Assembly: GCA_036898135.1 (NCBI GenBank)
Contig: CM072522.1
Coordinates: 124,001-188,000, forward strand
Direction: 5' to 3'
Origin: Oncomelania hupensis
Lineage: Eukaryota > Mollusca > Gastropoda > Littorinimorpha > Pomatiopsidae
Length of the DNA: 64,000 bases
Below are positions 45,072 through 54,900 of the stretch, piece after piece. The position numbers and the translations under genes were made by a program. How positions within the stretch are numbered: position 1 is the first letter of the stretch; every line of letters begins with the position of its first letter. The notes under the pieces are model-generated. The model did not search any database and had not been told where the DNA came from. It saw nothing but the letters and a program-made list of their open reading frames with translations.

Positions 45072-45238
45072 CTTACATCTAACTTAATTAAGTCGACTTT
45101 TAAAAAAACTTATAACTTACAATAATTAAATTATAAAAGAACTTACTTACTTACATCTAACTTAATTAAGTCGACTTTAAAAAAAAAACTTATAACTTAC
45201 AATAATTAAATTATAAAAGAATTTACTTACTTACATAA
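45072..45238. repeat. Two-copy tandem repeat, period about 78-80 bp
   Basis: The unit CTTACATCTAACTTAATTAAG...TTATAAAAGAA starts at 45,072 and again at 45,150, with a partial third start at 45,230. It fills the gap between the convergent Cys-rich gene and the ATPase gene, where both transcripts should end. Confidence 0.85.
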
Positions 45239-45842
45239 GTATTGTATAGCCAGTTGGTTGGTCAGTTTTTAATAATAATTTTAAGTGCTTGCCTTTTTTT
45301 AGCTGTTCTTTTAATTTAGTTCTTTCCTCTTTTGATTCAATTACGTCATTTTCTTTTAAACAGTTATCAAAGCTGTCTCGATCTTTGCAATAAAACAGGC
45401 ACACGAATTTTACTTGTTCTCTAAAATCCTTTAATATCGAATTAAATTTCTGCGTGATTAACCAGACACTAATTTTCACATGGCGTCCACTGAAAGCCAG
45501 CTTGCTCAATATGTTTCGTTTTAATACAATATCTTTTTCTGCACTGCAATCATCGATTAAGAATAACGTATTACCCTCATTCTCAAACAGGTTATAAAAA
45601 TACGTTAAATACTCATTGAGCTTGCCATTGGTATTTACAACAAAGATATTTTCATCTGTCCAGACATACTTACGATCTAAGTAGGTTTTATTATATTGAA
45701 TAGTTGGGCAAAAAATTACTATATAATCAAAGTGTCCTGCGTAATATTTTTCTAACAAATCCAGAACAAAAACGGTCTTTCCGCATGACGTCATGCCAAC
45801 GATCATTCCGCAATGAGGATCACGAGGTAACAAAGAGGTCAT
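45231..45842 (-). CDS. Genome-packaging ATPase (FtsK/HerA, A32-like)
   Basis: 203 residues. It would drive DNA packaging into capsids. Walker A is GMTSCGKT at residues 16-23. Walker B is LFLIDDCS at 93-100. A downstream LITQKFNS near 128-135 fits the sensor-type polar motif. Size and motif spacing match the ATPases of Polintons, adintoviruses and virophages. The ATG is two bases beyond the stop of the capsid gene on the same strand, so capsid protein and ATPase are probably co-expressed. The start is supported by TATTAAAA directly before ATG. Confidence 0.92.
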   Translation of the reverse strand: MTSLLPRDPHCGMIVGMTSCGKTVFVLDLLEKYYAGHFDYIVIFCPTIQYNKTYLDRKYVWTDENIFVVNTNGKLNEYLTYFYNLFENEGNTLFLIDDCSAEKDIVLKRNILSKLAFSGRHVKISVWLITQKFNSILKDFREQVKFVCLFYCKDRDSFDNCLKENDVIESKEERTKLKEQLKKGKHLKLLLKTDQPTGYTILM

Positions 45843-45844
45843 TT

Positions 45845-47122
45845 TTAATATACCAAATCTTTTAATCTTCCATTTTCAATGTTTAGCTGAGCATCCATAA
45901 TTATATACATGTATACTGTAACTGATTCTGACCTAGCACTTGCTTCCCTATGCAATTCAATTGTTATACCATCTGTTCCGTTTTCAATTCTTCTTCCAGA
46001 TCCATGAAGTTCATTGGTGGGTATTGTTTGAAAGTCTAACCACAACGCAAACTTATTCACCAGATAATCTTGCAGTCTTGTGTCATGCAAATGAAGATCT
46101 TTAGAAATCAAATCCACAGTGTCAGTTCGTAATCTACCTCCACCCAAGATTTTCCTAATCTCATCAAACTGTTGAAATCCCATCATTCCATTCGCGAATA
46201 ATTGATTAGGTTTACCTTCAATCACAACAGACGCTTTTGAAATATTAGGATTAATAAAATTTTCGCTATCACGATTGTAATTAGATTCTTTCACAAACAA
46301 CAACAGTACACCTTTAAAACTTCGAGCAGGTGAATTTATGTTGATGGTCCAAAGTGCATCTAATAAATCTTTATTAAATTGTCTGTAGCGAACGATCCTA
46401 TCATAATAAATTGCTAGGTTGTCATATTGTCCCCTGATCATCCTACTGAGTTCAGCGTGAGTGACCACTTCATATTCAAGCGCGATGTCTGTAATTGTAT
46501 ACCTAGCATCATTGTCAGAGCTAATTACTACTTGAGAATAATCATTGAAAATAATTTCGTAAGAAAGCCTGTCGTTAAATGAACCTTGATGAAATGGCAG
46601 ATGACTGTGTAGCAGTTCAAAATCGAGTGGAAAATAAAACCTATTTTTGTATACAGCAGCTAATGCATTTTCACCTTTGTTAGAAACGACAGCATCGCCA
46701 GCTTTGATTCGAAGTTTGGCCACATTGGCGGCTTGAATCCCCTGACCAACTAAATCTTCCCTTTCATATTTACTCAGCCACAGATCTGTGTAACAAAACA
46801 AAACACCGGCGTCATCGATACTTTGGATTTCTCGCCCATCAAGTTTAATAACCATTCTTTTAATTATAGCTCTGCCTAGATTGTTGACTATGGTTCTGTT
46901 AGGATCGTCGTCAGAATTCAGACTAATTTTAAATCCTAGTTTAGGACTGCCCGGAACTATTACATCATCAGGACCTAAATTTGGAAATCTTATGGTTAGT
47001 AGCTGATTAGGCTCTATGCTGCTTGGATTGTTTGTAATAATTATTGTGCTTTTCTCACCTTTGATGCCTAAAGGCGTCCTCAATCGGCGTGTAGGGTCTA
47101 ACAAGTTTCCGTAGCTTTGCAT
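45845..47122 (-). CDS. Major capsid protein (double jelly-roll, hexon-like)
   Basis: 425 residues. This is the family called PY or hexon in Polintons/adintoviruses, which forms the capsid faces. Early conserved blocks are IRFPNLGPDDVIVPGSPKL, RTIVNNLGRAIIKRMVIKL and IQSIDDAGVLFCYTDLWLS. Later blocks include YKNRFYFPLDFELLHSHLP and LSYEIIFNDYSQVV. The alternating beta-type pattern fits two jelly rolls. No break is present and the length is usual for the group. It is transcribed toward the ATPase and divergently from the gene at 47,155, with 32 bp between the two ATGs. Assignment rests on recognised family blocks rather than a structure comparison. Confidence 0.88.
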   Translation of the reverse strand: MQSYGNLLDPTRRLRTPLGIKGEKSTIIITNNPSSIEPNQLLTIRFPNLGPDDVIVPGSPKLGFKISLNSDDDPNRTIVNNLGRAIIKRMVIKLDGREIQSIDDAGVLFCYTDLWLSKYEREDLVGQGIQAANVAKLRIKAGDAVVSNKGENALAAVYKNRFYFPLDFELLHSHLPFHQGSFNDRLSYEIIFNDYSQVVISSDNDARYTITDIALEYEVVTHAELSRMIRGQYDNLAIYYDRIVRYRQFNKDLLDALWTININSPARSFKGVLLLFVKESNYNRDSENFINPNISKASVVIEGKPNQLFANGMMGFQQFDEIRKILGGGRLRTDTVDLISKDLHLHDTRLQDYLVNKFALWLDFQTIPTNELHGSGRRIENGTDGITIELHREASARSESVTVYMYIIMDAQLNIENGRLKDLVY

Positions 47123-47154
47123 TTTTAATGTAATAAAAAAAATTATATTTAAAA
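47123..47154. promoter_or_regulatory. 32-bp bidirectional promoter region
   Basis: The whole space between the divergent ATGs of the major capsid protein and the 425-aa membrane protein is A/T with two C/G bases. It ends on each side in TTAAAA directly before ATG. Any promoter and leader for both genes must lie here or inside coding sequence. Confidence 0.55.
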
Positions 47155-48432
47155 ATGGCAGAAGGCGGTGAAGCTCCGGATGAAGTGTTTAAACCTGATT
47201 TACCTAATAAAGACCATGACGTCACACTGCTTTCTATGGTAGGAGATGACATGAGCCAAACAAGACCGAGTATAGGAGAAGAATTACGTCAAGTAACTGA
47301 AACCCAAAAAGCCAGAAAAATCAATAAATTTTACAATTACATCGGGCGTGAGTTACCTGATTATGTTAGTCCCAGCGACTTCGAACTAGACAAAAATAAT
47401 CACTTGTTTATAAACACTATTGTATCCGGTAAAAAAGTGAGAGTACAGTTAACTATGTTAAAGAATCCTGATAAATTTTATGCGTGGTCTACTTTGAAAA
47501 CTAAACTCCCAGTGACTGTAATACGATCATTGGGGCTTTCCGATAATAGAGTGCCAGCGTTGCATCGCCAAGCAGTAGCTTCACTTCAACGAATAGATGC
47601 ATCGTTAAGTTCAGAAATAGAACTACAAGACTTAACTAACTTAACTAGTTCTGCATTAGAAGTAAATAAAGAGTTAACAACCTTACAAACAAATGAGGAC
47701 ACCAATATTGATCAGGTTATGGAAACTATCAATGACCCACCATTTTTGCCACTGCGTGAACTTCAAGGCTTAGATAAAGCTTTACAATCTGTGAGAGGGG
47801 AGACAATGATGAATTTGGCCAAGCTCGGTGAGCTCGACAAACATATAGAAAAACAAAAAAATAAACTAGCAGAAGCTGATGACGCGAACTTAAGCATTGA
47901 GGTAAAACAGATGATTCAAAAAAGGCTCGCAGACCTTTACACAGAACGCGCGGCAAGGCTAGAAGCCTTATCCATAAACAGAGAAAAATTAATAACTAAT
48001 TTCGCCAGAATAAAAGAAACGGTGCATAAAATTTTACACGAAGACACTACACTTGCAGAAAGAATTCAAACACTGTTCAGAGAGCAAGGTGTTACAATAT
48101 TTAGCATTCTTACAGCTGTTGGGATGACAATAAGCACACTAGTCTTAGCATTGACTAGAACCGTAGGCATTGGTGGCGGTGGACCTGGCGGATCTGGTGG
48201 ACCTGGCGGTAGTCCGGTTAAAGACTGGATTAAAAAGACTTTACAAAGCATAGCTAACTTATTGAAACGCCTAGGTGACAAACTTGTAGACGCACTTCCA
48301 GGAATATTAGGTTCTGTATTTTCATGGATATTTAATACTGCTTCTAAAGTTGTGGTTTGGGCGTCTGAGCATCTGTGGTCTTTGTTTATAATAATATTAC
48401 TCTGGTTACTTAAAATAGTAAATCCCAATTAA
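47155..48432 (+). CDS. Polinton membrane/coiled-coil protein (PW type)
   Basis: 425 residues. Residues about 35-145 look globular (KINKFYNYIGRELPDYVSP, KVRVQLTMLKNPDKFYAWS). Residues 195-310 are helical coiled coil (LDKHIEKQKNKLAEADD, LADLYTERAARLEALS). The last 110 residues carry FREQGVTIFSILTAVGMTISTLVLAL, a Gly-rich linker (GGGGPGGSGGPGGS), amphipathic helices (KDWIKKTLQSIANLLKRLGDKL) and a final hydrophobic stretch. The GVTIFSILTAVGMTIS-linker-KDWIKK tail is widespread in invertebrate Polintons and suggests a membrane-active or virion protein. The exact role is unknown. Its 3' end overlaps the convergent gene by 27 bp. Confidence 0.8.
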   Translation: MAEGGEAPDEVFKPDLPNKDHDVTLLSMVGDDMSQTRPSIGEELRQVTETQKARKINKFYNYIGRELPDYVSPSDFELDKNNHLFINTIVSGKKVRVQLTMLKNPDKFYAWSTLKTKLPVTVIRSLGLSDNRVPALHRQAVASLQRIDASLSSEIELQDLTNLTSSALEVNKELTTLQTNEDTNIDQVMETINDPPFLPLRELQGLDKALQSVRGETMMNLAKLGELDKHIEKQKNKLAEADDANLSIEVKQMIQKRLADLYTERAARLEALSINREKLITNFARIKETVHKILHEDTTLAERIQTLFREQGVTIFSILTAVGMTISTLVLALTRTVGIGGGGPGGSGGPGGSPVKDWIKKTLQSIANLLKRLGDKLVDALPGILGSVFSWIFNTASKVVVWASEHLWSLFIIILLWLLKIVNPN

Positions 48433-49632
48433 CCCAGCAAACAATAAACCCCCTGTAAGCGCTAGACGTGAAACCCCATGATCAGTTACCGGCAGGCCTG
48501 GCAGACTTGGCAGGCTTGGAAGTGGTGGCGAACTTAAAGGTTCATTATTAGGCCTAGCAGTAAATACCGTATTTGCTGTATTCACTGTATTCACTGTATT
48601 CACTGTATTTATTGTAGGATTGTAGCCTATATGAAACTGAGGGTCGGCAATCACTATATTGTTGTTGTAGTTTGATATAGTTCCTATCCTAAGCTGAAGG
48701 TCTGAAGGCAACATATACAGTCCTAAACCTATTACGTAATCTACTTTCGATCTAGCATACTTTAAAGTGTCCTGATATCTTTTAATACTTGCGGGCAAAT
48801 CTACTGCCGAATTAATAGAATCTTCAATGTTGGCTAAAAACTGCTTTTGTGCATCGAAGCTAGTTCCTTCCCCAATGATATTACTTCGTGTTTCTGCTTG
48901 AGACCCCAGAATGCACCACGCATACGTACGAATAGATTCATTCAGCCTTTCCACCCCACTTTGAGTAAATCCGTTTGATGTGTCTAATATAAAAGTGCTG
49001 TATGCTGCACTTTGTTTTTGTCTGATATACAGTAAAGGAACCTGGCTGTTGTGGTTAAATGATGTAAATCCAGGTACGTAAGGCCCCGTGTATAAATTAC
49101 CTACAGCGTATCTAAATAAAGTTCCCATCCCGTGATTGAGGTCTAGTTTTTGTCTGAAGTCTGTTTTAGTATCAATTCCGAATTCATTGCACAACCTTTG
49201 ATACGCTTTCTTGTCAAAGCCGTTGTTAAAGGGATTAAAGTTTTTGTCAGTAGGTAACGGAGCCTGAAGTTCAGACAACACCCGCCTCACTTGATAATAC
49301 AAATGGAACAGATAAATAGACTTCAACATGGGATCTGGGTGATTAAGGTGATGAACGTAAGAAACTCCACAACCAGTTGTAGCGCATGACACGGCAAAAT
49401 TAATTTGATTCTGAAAGAACTGCATACCCCTGTTGTTTAGCCATTGGTTAGCTAAAAAGTCGCTCGTAATGTCTGGGTTGAGGTAATGATCAAAAATATT
49501 ATGGGGGATAGTTTCGAAATGGACGTTGGCTGCCACAGCTATTGTCAGCTTGGTTAGGTCGACTGCTTTTTCGTAATAATAAGGCCCTGTAGTATACTTT
49601 GCAGCTTTGTTATATTTATAAGGCGCATACAT
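48406..49632 (-). CDS. Polinton protein with C-terminal membrane anchor (408 aa)
   Basis: 408 residues starting MYAPYKYNKAAKYTTGPYYY. It is mostly globular, with conserved-looking blocks ANQWLNNRGMQFFQNQINFAV, SCATTGCGVSYVHHL, SIRTYAWCILGSQAETRSN and KVDYVIGLGLYMLP. Near residue 343 an NTV unit repeats (NTVNTVNTVNTANTV), coded by a 9-bp tandem repeat at about 48,570-48,610. A Pro/Ser/Leu-rich stalk follows, then a last segment (LALTGGLLFAGLIGIYYF) that could anchor it in a membrane. A virion surface or membrane role is possible but unproven. The ATG lies only 20 bp from the divergent penton-like gene. Confidence 0.7.
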   Translation of the reverse strand: MYAPYKYNKAAKYTTGPYYYEKAVDLTKLTIAVAANVHFETIPHNIFDHYLNPDITSDFLANQWLNNRGMQFFQNQINFAVSCATTGCGVSYVHHLNHPDPMLKSIYLFHLYYQVRRVLSELQAPLPTDKNFNPFNNGFDKKAYQRLCNEFGIDTKTDFRQKLDLNHGMGTLFRYAVGNLYTGPYVPGFTSFNHNSQVPLLYIRQKQSAAYSTFILDTSNGFTQSGVERLNESIRTYAWCILGSQAETRSNIIGEGTSFDAQKQFLANIEDSINSAVDLPASIKRYQDTLKYARSKVDYVIGLGLYMLPSDLQLRIGTISNYNNNIVIADPQFHIGYNPTINTVNTVNTVNTANTVFTARPNNEPLSSPPLPSLPSLPGLPVTDHGVSRLALTGGLLFAGLIGIYYFK

Positions 49633-49652
49633 TTTTATTATATTAAAAAAAT
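49633..49652. promoter_or_regulatory. 20-bp bidirectional promoter region
   Basis: All 20 bases between the two divergent start codons are A or T. Neither gene can have a leader longer than about 20 nt without overlapping the other gene's coding sequence. Confidence 0.5.
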
Positions 49653-50351
49653 ATGTTTGTAACTTTCGAATCTGTAAAATCAGGTGTGCCCATTGAACTT
49701 CAGCATCCTATTGACAACAAAAACAGGGACCTTAACGTAATCCTTCACGAAATATTCTACACGGTTAAATGGTTAAATATTAGTCATGATCTAAACAACA
49801 ACTGGATAATGATTAATAAAAAAAGGCACTTTATTCATGCCGGCTATTATGACTTCTGCAGACTTACTGAAGAATTGTTTAAACCTCATTCCATTGAAGC
49901 AAAAATGAACCCTGCAAACTTGATAGTAACTTTAACTTTCCATAAAAACCAACATAAAGACATTACCAGCGTTACACTTGCGCCAAAGCTGGCAGAAATA
50001 TTAGGTTTCCCTGGCAATGAATTATCTTTATCTGACAGCTCCAGCACTGTCGGCAGTTCTATAAGATTTATTGGTTCAAACCCTATGAATTTGTTAATTA
50101 ATAATAGATTGTTTGTGTACCTTCATCAACTGAAGACATCGGAAAACTTAGTAAACGGAACTCCTAGTACATTGCTAAGGATAATCTCAACTCAGAGAGA
50201 ATCTTACTGCGATCCTGTTTCATTAAAATTTCTACCTCAAAAACGCCACTTAAGTCAGGACTATCATACTAGTTTATGCTTCAAAATAACTAACCAAAAC
50301 AACGAAATTGTAGACTTTGAAGATCTTACAATTATTCTTGAGATAAAATAA
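49653..50351 (+). CDS. Penton-like minor capsid protein (PX type)
   Basis: 232 residues. Polinton PX proteins are single jelly-roll proteins at capsid vertices. Family-like features are the N-terminal IPIELQHPIDNKNRDLNVILHE region, FIHAGYYDFCRLTEELF, SVTLAPKLAEILGFPG in the middle and a beta-rich end (SLKFLPQKRHLSQDYHTSLCF, DLTIILEIK). The ILGFPG block after a polar strand is a landmark of this group. Length is usual. It leads a three-gene plus-strand run (49,653, 50,371, 51,277) with short gaps. Confidence 0.8.
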   Translation: MFVTFESVKSGVPIELQHPIDNKNRDLNVILHEIFYTVKWLNISHDLNNNWIMINKKRHFIHAGYYDFCRLTEELFKPHSIEAKMNPANLIVTLTFHKNQHKDITSVTLAPKLAEILGFPGNELSLSDSSSTVGSSIRFIGSNPMNLLINNRLFVYLHQLKTSENLVNGTPSTLLRIISTQRESYCDPVSLKFLPQKRHLSQDYHTSLCFKITNQNNEIVDFEDLTIILEIK

Positions 50352-50370
50352 AGTTTAATTTTAAAATACA

Positions 50371-51243
50371 ATGTCAATCGGCCCTCAAATTCCAGTAACC
50401 TGTCCTACCATTGAACTGAAAGACTTAGCAGACACAATCGACTTTGATGCAAATGCTATTGTTGGGTCTATTTACGGTTTCGAATTTACACAAAATGGAT
50501 ATTATAAACGAGCGCTAGTGCCGGCAGTGCCTGAAGTGCCGTCAGTGCCGCCGTCAGTATTGCCAGAAAAACCATCTATTGATCAGCTAAAGGATTTTAA
50601 TGCCGGTAAAGTAGATCCCGATTTTAAGTATGCTATTACTAAACGAGAAAATATCTGGTCTTTAACACCTGTAGACACAGAATTAGATTGGCTTATTAAA
50701 TTCAAGTGCGAAAGCCCTTACACTTTTATGGGACCAGACAATAAATTTAAGAAAATTATTAACGCCGGGCCTATGTTAGTTAGTCTAGTGCCGGATGAAA
50801 ACAATCGGGAAAACGTAGAAGTCAAAGCCTACAAAAAAAGCAACTATGTTTTACATAAGCGTGAAACCGCAGGGAAAAATGTCAGACTTGTTCTGCAGCC
50901 TCCTTTACAGCTAGGTAGTGCAGCTATGATAGTACTGGACATAATTGCTCACAGGCCTACGCAGAGAAATTTTAATGTAATTCCGCAAGTGTCTCTAAGT
51001 TGGGTTGATTTAGATGAGGATCCCAGACGAGTTACAGTATTTATGAAAAAAAGAGAAAATGAAAATCAGTTTTCCGTATTTACTTCCTCACCCAAGATAA
51101 CTTTTGTCCCTGTTCCAAATCCTATTGACAGAATAGCGCAAATTAGCCTAGACAACGTAGATCTGTTAGCATTTTATTTCAGCGATCAGATATTTTCTGA
51201 TAGTCAAATAGAATATTTTGCTAATAAACTAAAATCAAGTTAA
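50371..51243 (+). CDS. Polinton protein of unknown function (290 aa)
   Basis: 290 residues starting MSIGPQIPVTCPTIELKDLA. A Val/Pro-rich linker (VPAVPEVPSVPPSVLPEKPS) near residues 51-70 separates a short N-terminal part from a larger, beta-looking domain (WLIKFKCESPYTFMG, VRLVLQPPLQLGSAAMIVLDI, VSLSWVDLDEDPRRVTVFM). No membrane segment, zinc site or catalytic pattern is seen. The place directly after the penton gene and the linker-plus-beta layout would suit a vertex spike or fibre, but this is only a positional guess. Confidence 0.6.
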   Translation: MSIGPQIPVTCPTIELKDLADTIDFDANAIVGSIYGFEFTQNGYYKRALVPAVPEVPSVPPSVLPEKPSIDQLKDFNAGKVDPDFKYAITKRENIWSLTPVDTELDWLIKFKCESPYTFMGPDNKFKKIINAGPMLVSLVPDENNRENVEVKAYKKSNYVLHKRETAGKNVRLVLQPPLQLGSAAMIVLDIIAHRPTQRNFNVIPQVSLSWVDLDEDPRRVTVFMKKRENENQFSVFTSSPKITFVPVPNPIDRIAQISLDNVDLLAFYFSDQIFSDSQIEYFANKLKSS

Positions 51244-51276
51244 TTATTGTTAACCCTTTTTTTTCACACTAAAAAT

Positions 51277-51864
51277 ATGACGACAAAATTGTATCCTGCT
51301 ATAGTAGAAGCAGTAGTGGATGAACAACCAATGCAACCCAGTGCTCCAACGTTAGACTTAAGTAATGTTCAAACGTTCAGGCTGGAAGAAATAAGAAAAG
51401 TTAGGACTCAAATTGAATCAGATATCCAAAAGTACTCTAGATGCAGACGACGGTATTCCGGCGCTTATAGCGGAATAAATTACGTGTCTACTGGTCTAAA
51501 TGTTATTAATGCTGCGGAAGCTGCTGCCAGCATGGGATTATTGGTGACTGGAATCGGTATACCAATTAGTATTGGATTAGGGGTTGCTGCCGGATTATCT
51601 TCAGTGATGTCAGTTTTACTTGGTGTAATTAATACTAAAGTATCTAAGAAACTAGAAAAACACGACCTCATTTCTAGCCTGGTGATAGCTAAACTTACTA
51701 GCATGAACTTAATAATTTCAAAAGCTCTAGAAGACACTCAGATTACAGACCAAGAGTTTGTAATTATCCAGCGAGATTTTGAAGAATATAAAAAGTTGAA
51801 GCACGACATACAATCTAAATCTAGGTCTGCACCTGTTAATGTTGAAGAAATAAAAAAAAATTAA
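51277..51864 (+). CDS. Polinton protein with glycine-rich hydrophobic core (195 aa)
   Basis: The ATG at 51,277 (MTTKLYPAIVEAVVDEQPMQ) is preferred over an upstream TTG because it follows CACACTAAAAAT, as in the neighbours. A charged region (RLEEIRKVRTQIESDIQKYS) leads into a hydrophobic, Gly/Ala-rich stretch (MGLLVTGIGIPISIGLGVAA) around residues 80-120. A helical tail (KALEDTQITDQEFVIIQRDF) follows. This pattern recurs in invertebrate Polintons. It is reminiscent of membrane-penetrating proteins, but the function is unknown. It converges with the polymerase gene 80 bp downstream. Confidence 0.7.
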   Translation: MTTKLYPAIVEAVVDEQPMQPSAPTLDLSNVQTFRLEEIRKVRTQIESDIQKYSRCRRRYSGAYSGINYVSTGLNVINAAEAAASMGLLVTGIGIPISIGLGVAAGLSSVMSVLLGVINTKVSKKLEKHDLISSLVIAKLTSMNLIISKALEDTQITDQEFVIIQRDFEEYKKLKHDIQSKSRSAPVNVEEIKKN

Positions 51865-51944
51865 TAGAAGAAGGGAGACTACTGGGGCGGAAGGAGCAGC
51901 TAGATGCTTTGAAGAAAAAGCTCGGTGCTTCAGAATAAATACAG

Positions 51945-54900
51945 TTAACATTTACTCAAGCCTTCCAGGACTTCCACCTTATTCATAGTCGCAGTCGCTG
52001 TTTCTACCTGTAATTTATAGTGACCTAGAGCGTATGCGAACTCCTTAGTTACTCTTATTCTCTTTGTGTCATTAGCGCATAATGTTTTTTTGGTCGTCAC
52101 AGCAGTGGACACTATATGGTTTTTAGACTTTATAGTTGTGTTAGGGTATGGTTTAACTTCTTTCCCATCTAAGGCTTCCAGGTAGTTTTCGTGTCTGATA
52201 TCTCTGTTTTTTATTGCAGCTTTTTGGATGCCTTTTGCTTTTGAAGATTCCCCCGATTCGTGTTTAATACTGTACTGCTTAGATCGCAGTCCTGCGTATT
52301 CTTCTATTAGTTTCCCGTTCATTTCATCTTTCATCAAACCTATTTTCTTTTGGTTTGCTTTGCTGTACAAAGGGTGAGTTTCAGGATAGTCACTAGTATC
52401 GTAATGTTGTAGTTCCGATTCTAAGTCTTTATAAATGTCTTCAGTAGGGATGTCTAGTATAAGGGAGTCTGTGTCTGTGTATAAAACTCTGGCCTCCGGG
52501 TATTTAGGTTTAAAGTAATCGTAGTAAAATTCGAACATTAATAATTTAGAAAGGTCGAGAATAGTCATCCCCATAAACACTGGTTTGTCTAGATTAACTT
52601 GCGTGGTTTTCATGGTAACTGCATACAGGGAGTCATGAAACTCTTTGTAACCAAGGTATTGAGGCTTAGATGTTAATTTAATCGCTTGATTGGGTGAGGT
52701 AATTAGCCTGACATCTTTTCGCTTGTATGGGTTCTCCATAGTTTTACCAAAACAGCTGTTATTCAGCAGCTTAAAGAAATCTTTTTCAAACGTAGATTGC
52801 GCTTGTTTTCTGAGCTCTGTGTTTTTATTGATGTACCCGGCCAAGACATTCGTTTGTTTAAAGAATAAAAGCTTGTGAATCGCTGTGCACTTCATGCCGT
52901 GTCTGATGTAGAACTGCAGGTTTCTGTAGTGGCAGACGTAATTAGATTTATTATAGAGGTTGGGAATAAGTTTAAGTTGCTTGTCTGTACCATGCAATCT
53001 TTCTGGTGCTAATGGGTAATCATTATGCAGGTCGTGTAAAGCATTGGGATACTCTAGGTCAACTTCGACAATAAACCCTATAGTATGATCTTTAGGGTGA
53101 TTTAAAATACTGTTTAACCAAGTCAAGTTTGCGGGGTTTGGATTAACAAGTAATTTGAAATCTGAAACCGGTAAAAGCTCACTCATTGCCCAACCGTATA
53201 AATTGTTGGCGTCAAAGTACATTATATAATTAGATTTCTGCTAGGGGTCATAGTGCTTCAGGTATTTATTGTTGGCTTTGCAATAATTATGAGCTGCCAT
53301 GCTTATTCCTCCACGAATGCCCGACTCAATCATTGTCATCATTACCGGGTCAGTTATGAGATCGATTTTAGAACCGCTAAGTTTTAAGAAAGCATCCCAA
53401 CTCATTCCTGGCGAAGAAATATAATGAGAAGGGTCGAGGGAGTAATGATGTAAACTCGTTTCTCTGTATTTTTCAAACACATCAGCCAACAAACAGACGT
53501 CGGCTTTCAAATATATGTCGTGGTAGTCACCAAGGTTTTTACATCCGAGTGCATTCCAGACATTCTGGGCGTGTTCATAATCGGTAACAGTTATGAAACT
53601 TTTATTGAGTGAAGAATAGAAGTTCTCTTTAGGTGGTAATTCTAGTTCTTCAAACACTTCCCAAGAATCCATGTATTCATAAGGATACACGCCTTTCCGA
53701 ATAAGTGTAACATCTGGAAAATATTTGCTAGTGATAGGATAGCTGGGTAAGTTCTTAGCTAGTGTTTCTAAACTGGAAGACAAATGTTGAAAGCTGTCGT
53801 AAAACTTTAATTTATTCAGAGTGAAAGTTTTATATTTTTCTTCTGTCTCGGCAATACATGACACTTTGTATGCTTTCGTCACTGCCTGCATGATTAAATG
53901 GGAGTCGTAATTTCGAAGATTGTGAATGAAAATAGGGAGAGAGAAATGTTTGATTCCATATTCCAAGTTGCATTTCTGATGAGCTGCACCTCTAAATGCC
54001 CCTGTTATGTGACAATGATCTCTCACTCTTTGGGTCTTTGGGTCCTTTGTGTCCTTCGGGTCAAACTCTTTATTACAAATGTGGCAATGTGTAGCTGCTT
54101 TAAAATTATGGGAGTCAGATTCAGTAAATATCATAGGCACCGGATTATCTAGCTGCAATAAACACAATTTGTATATTTTGTTCATCTCATCTAAGAACTT
54201 CCGAGCTGCGTCAGGCCCTCTGTAAATTACTGGCTCTGTATGTTGTCCGTCGGCTCTAACAACTACATACCCGAAACTGCAGACTTCGTGAAGGTGTGTG
54301 AGGAATGAATTAGGCGCACAAAATCCTTGTGGGCCTTGATATTTTAAAATCAATGATTCGAAGTCGGCATAAACTATATAAGGCTGCTTGAATTGTTTGT
54401 TGATGTTTTTAAAATATACTTGAGAACCCGGCTTTGGTAACACAAGACGGGTTTGAATATCTGTCATGGTTTTGCATATTTTAGAGTGCTTGTCAGCCAC
54501 TTGGAGATTAGAGACTCTAGTTAAACAGCGTCTGCACAAATATTGTTTGCCATGATGTTTTGAAGTGTGTCCTAATAATCTAGATATGTTTCGTATCAGT
54601 GTATAATGTTGCATGCTAGGATCTTGCGGGTCTGTTATTAGTAAAAAATCGACGTGGTGATTGAGGTCTGAAAACGATGGGGCATTAGGAGAGATTCGTA
54701 AAGGCATAAGTTTTGATTCAGGGTCCCAAACATATACATTGACTGTTATAGGAGAGTTTTGTGATTCAAATTTGTCAATGGCGTCAAGGCTAACAGGAAA
54801 ATTAATGTCTTTGAGATTTAAGTTCGTTACTTTATCTTTGTATAGCGCCACCCTTTCGGGATGTTGTTTCGACTGAATAGGATATAATTTAGCCAAAACA

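Noticed and set aside
45072..45238. CRISPR-like repeat spacing
   Set aside because: Two tandem copies without distinct spacers in a eukaryotic element; an ordinary tandem duplication.
53898..54152. Plus-strand frame inside the polymerase region
   Set aside because: Antisense to the zinc/HNH insert of the polymerase; codon pattern follows the minus-strand gene.
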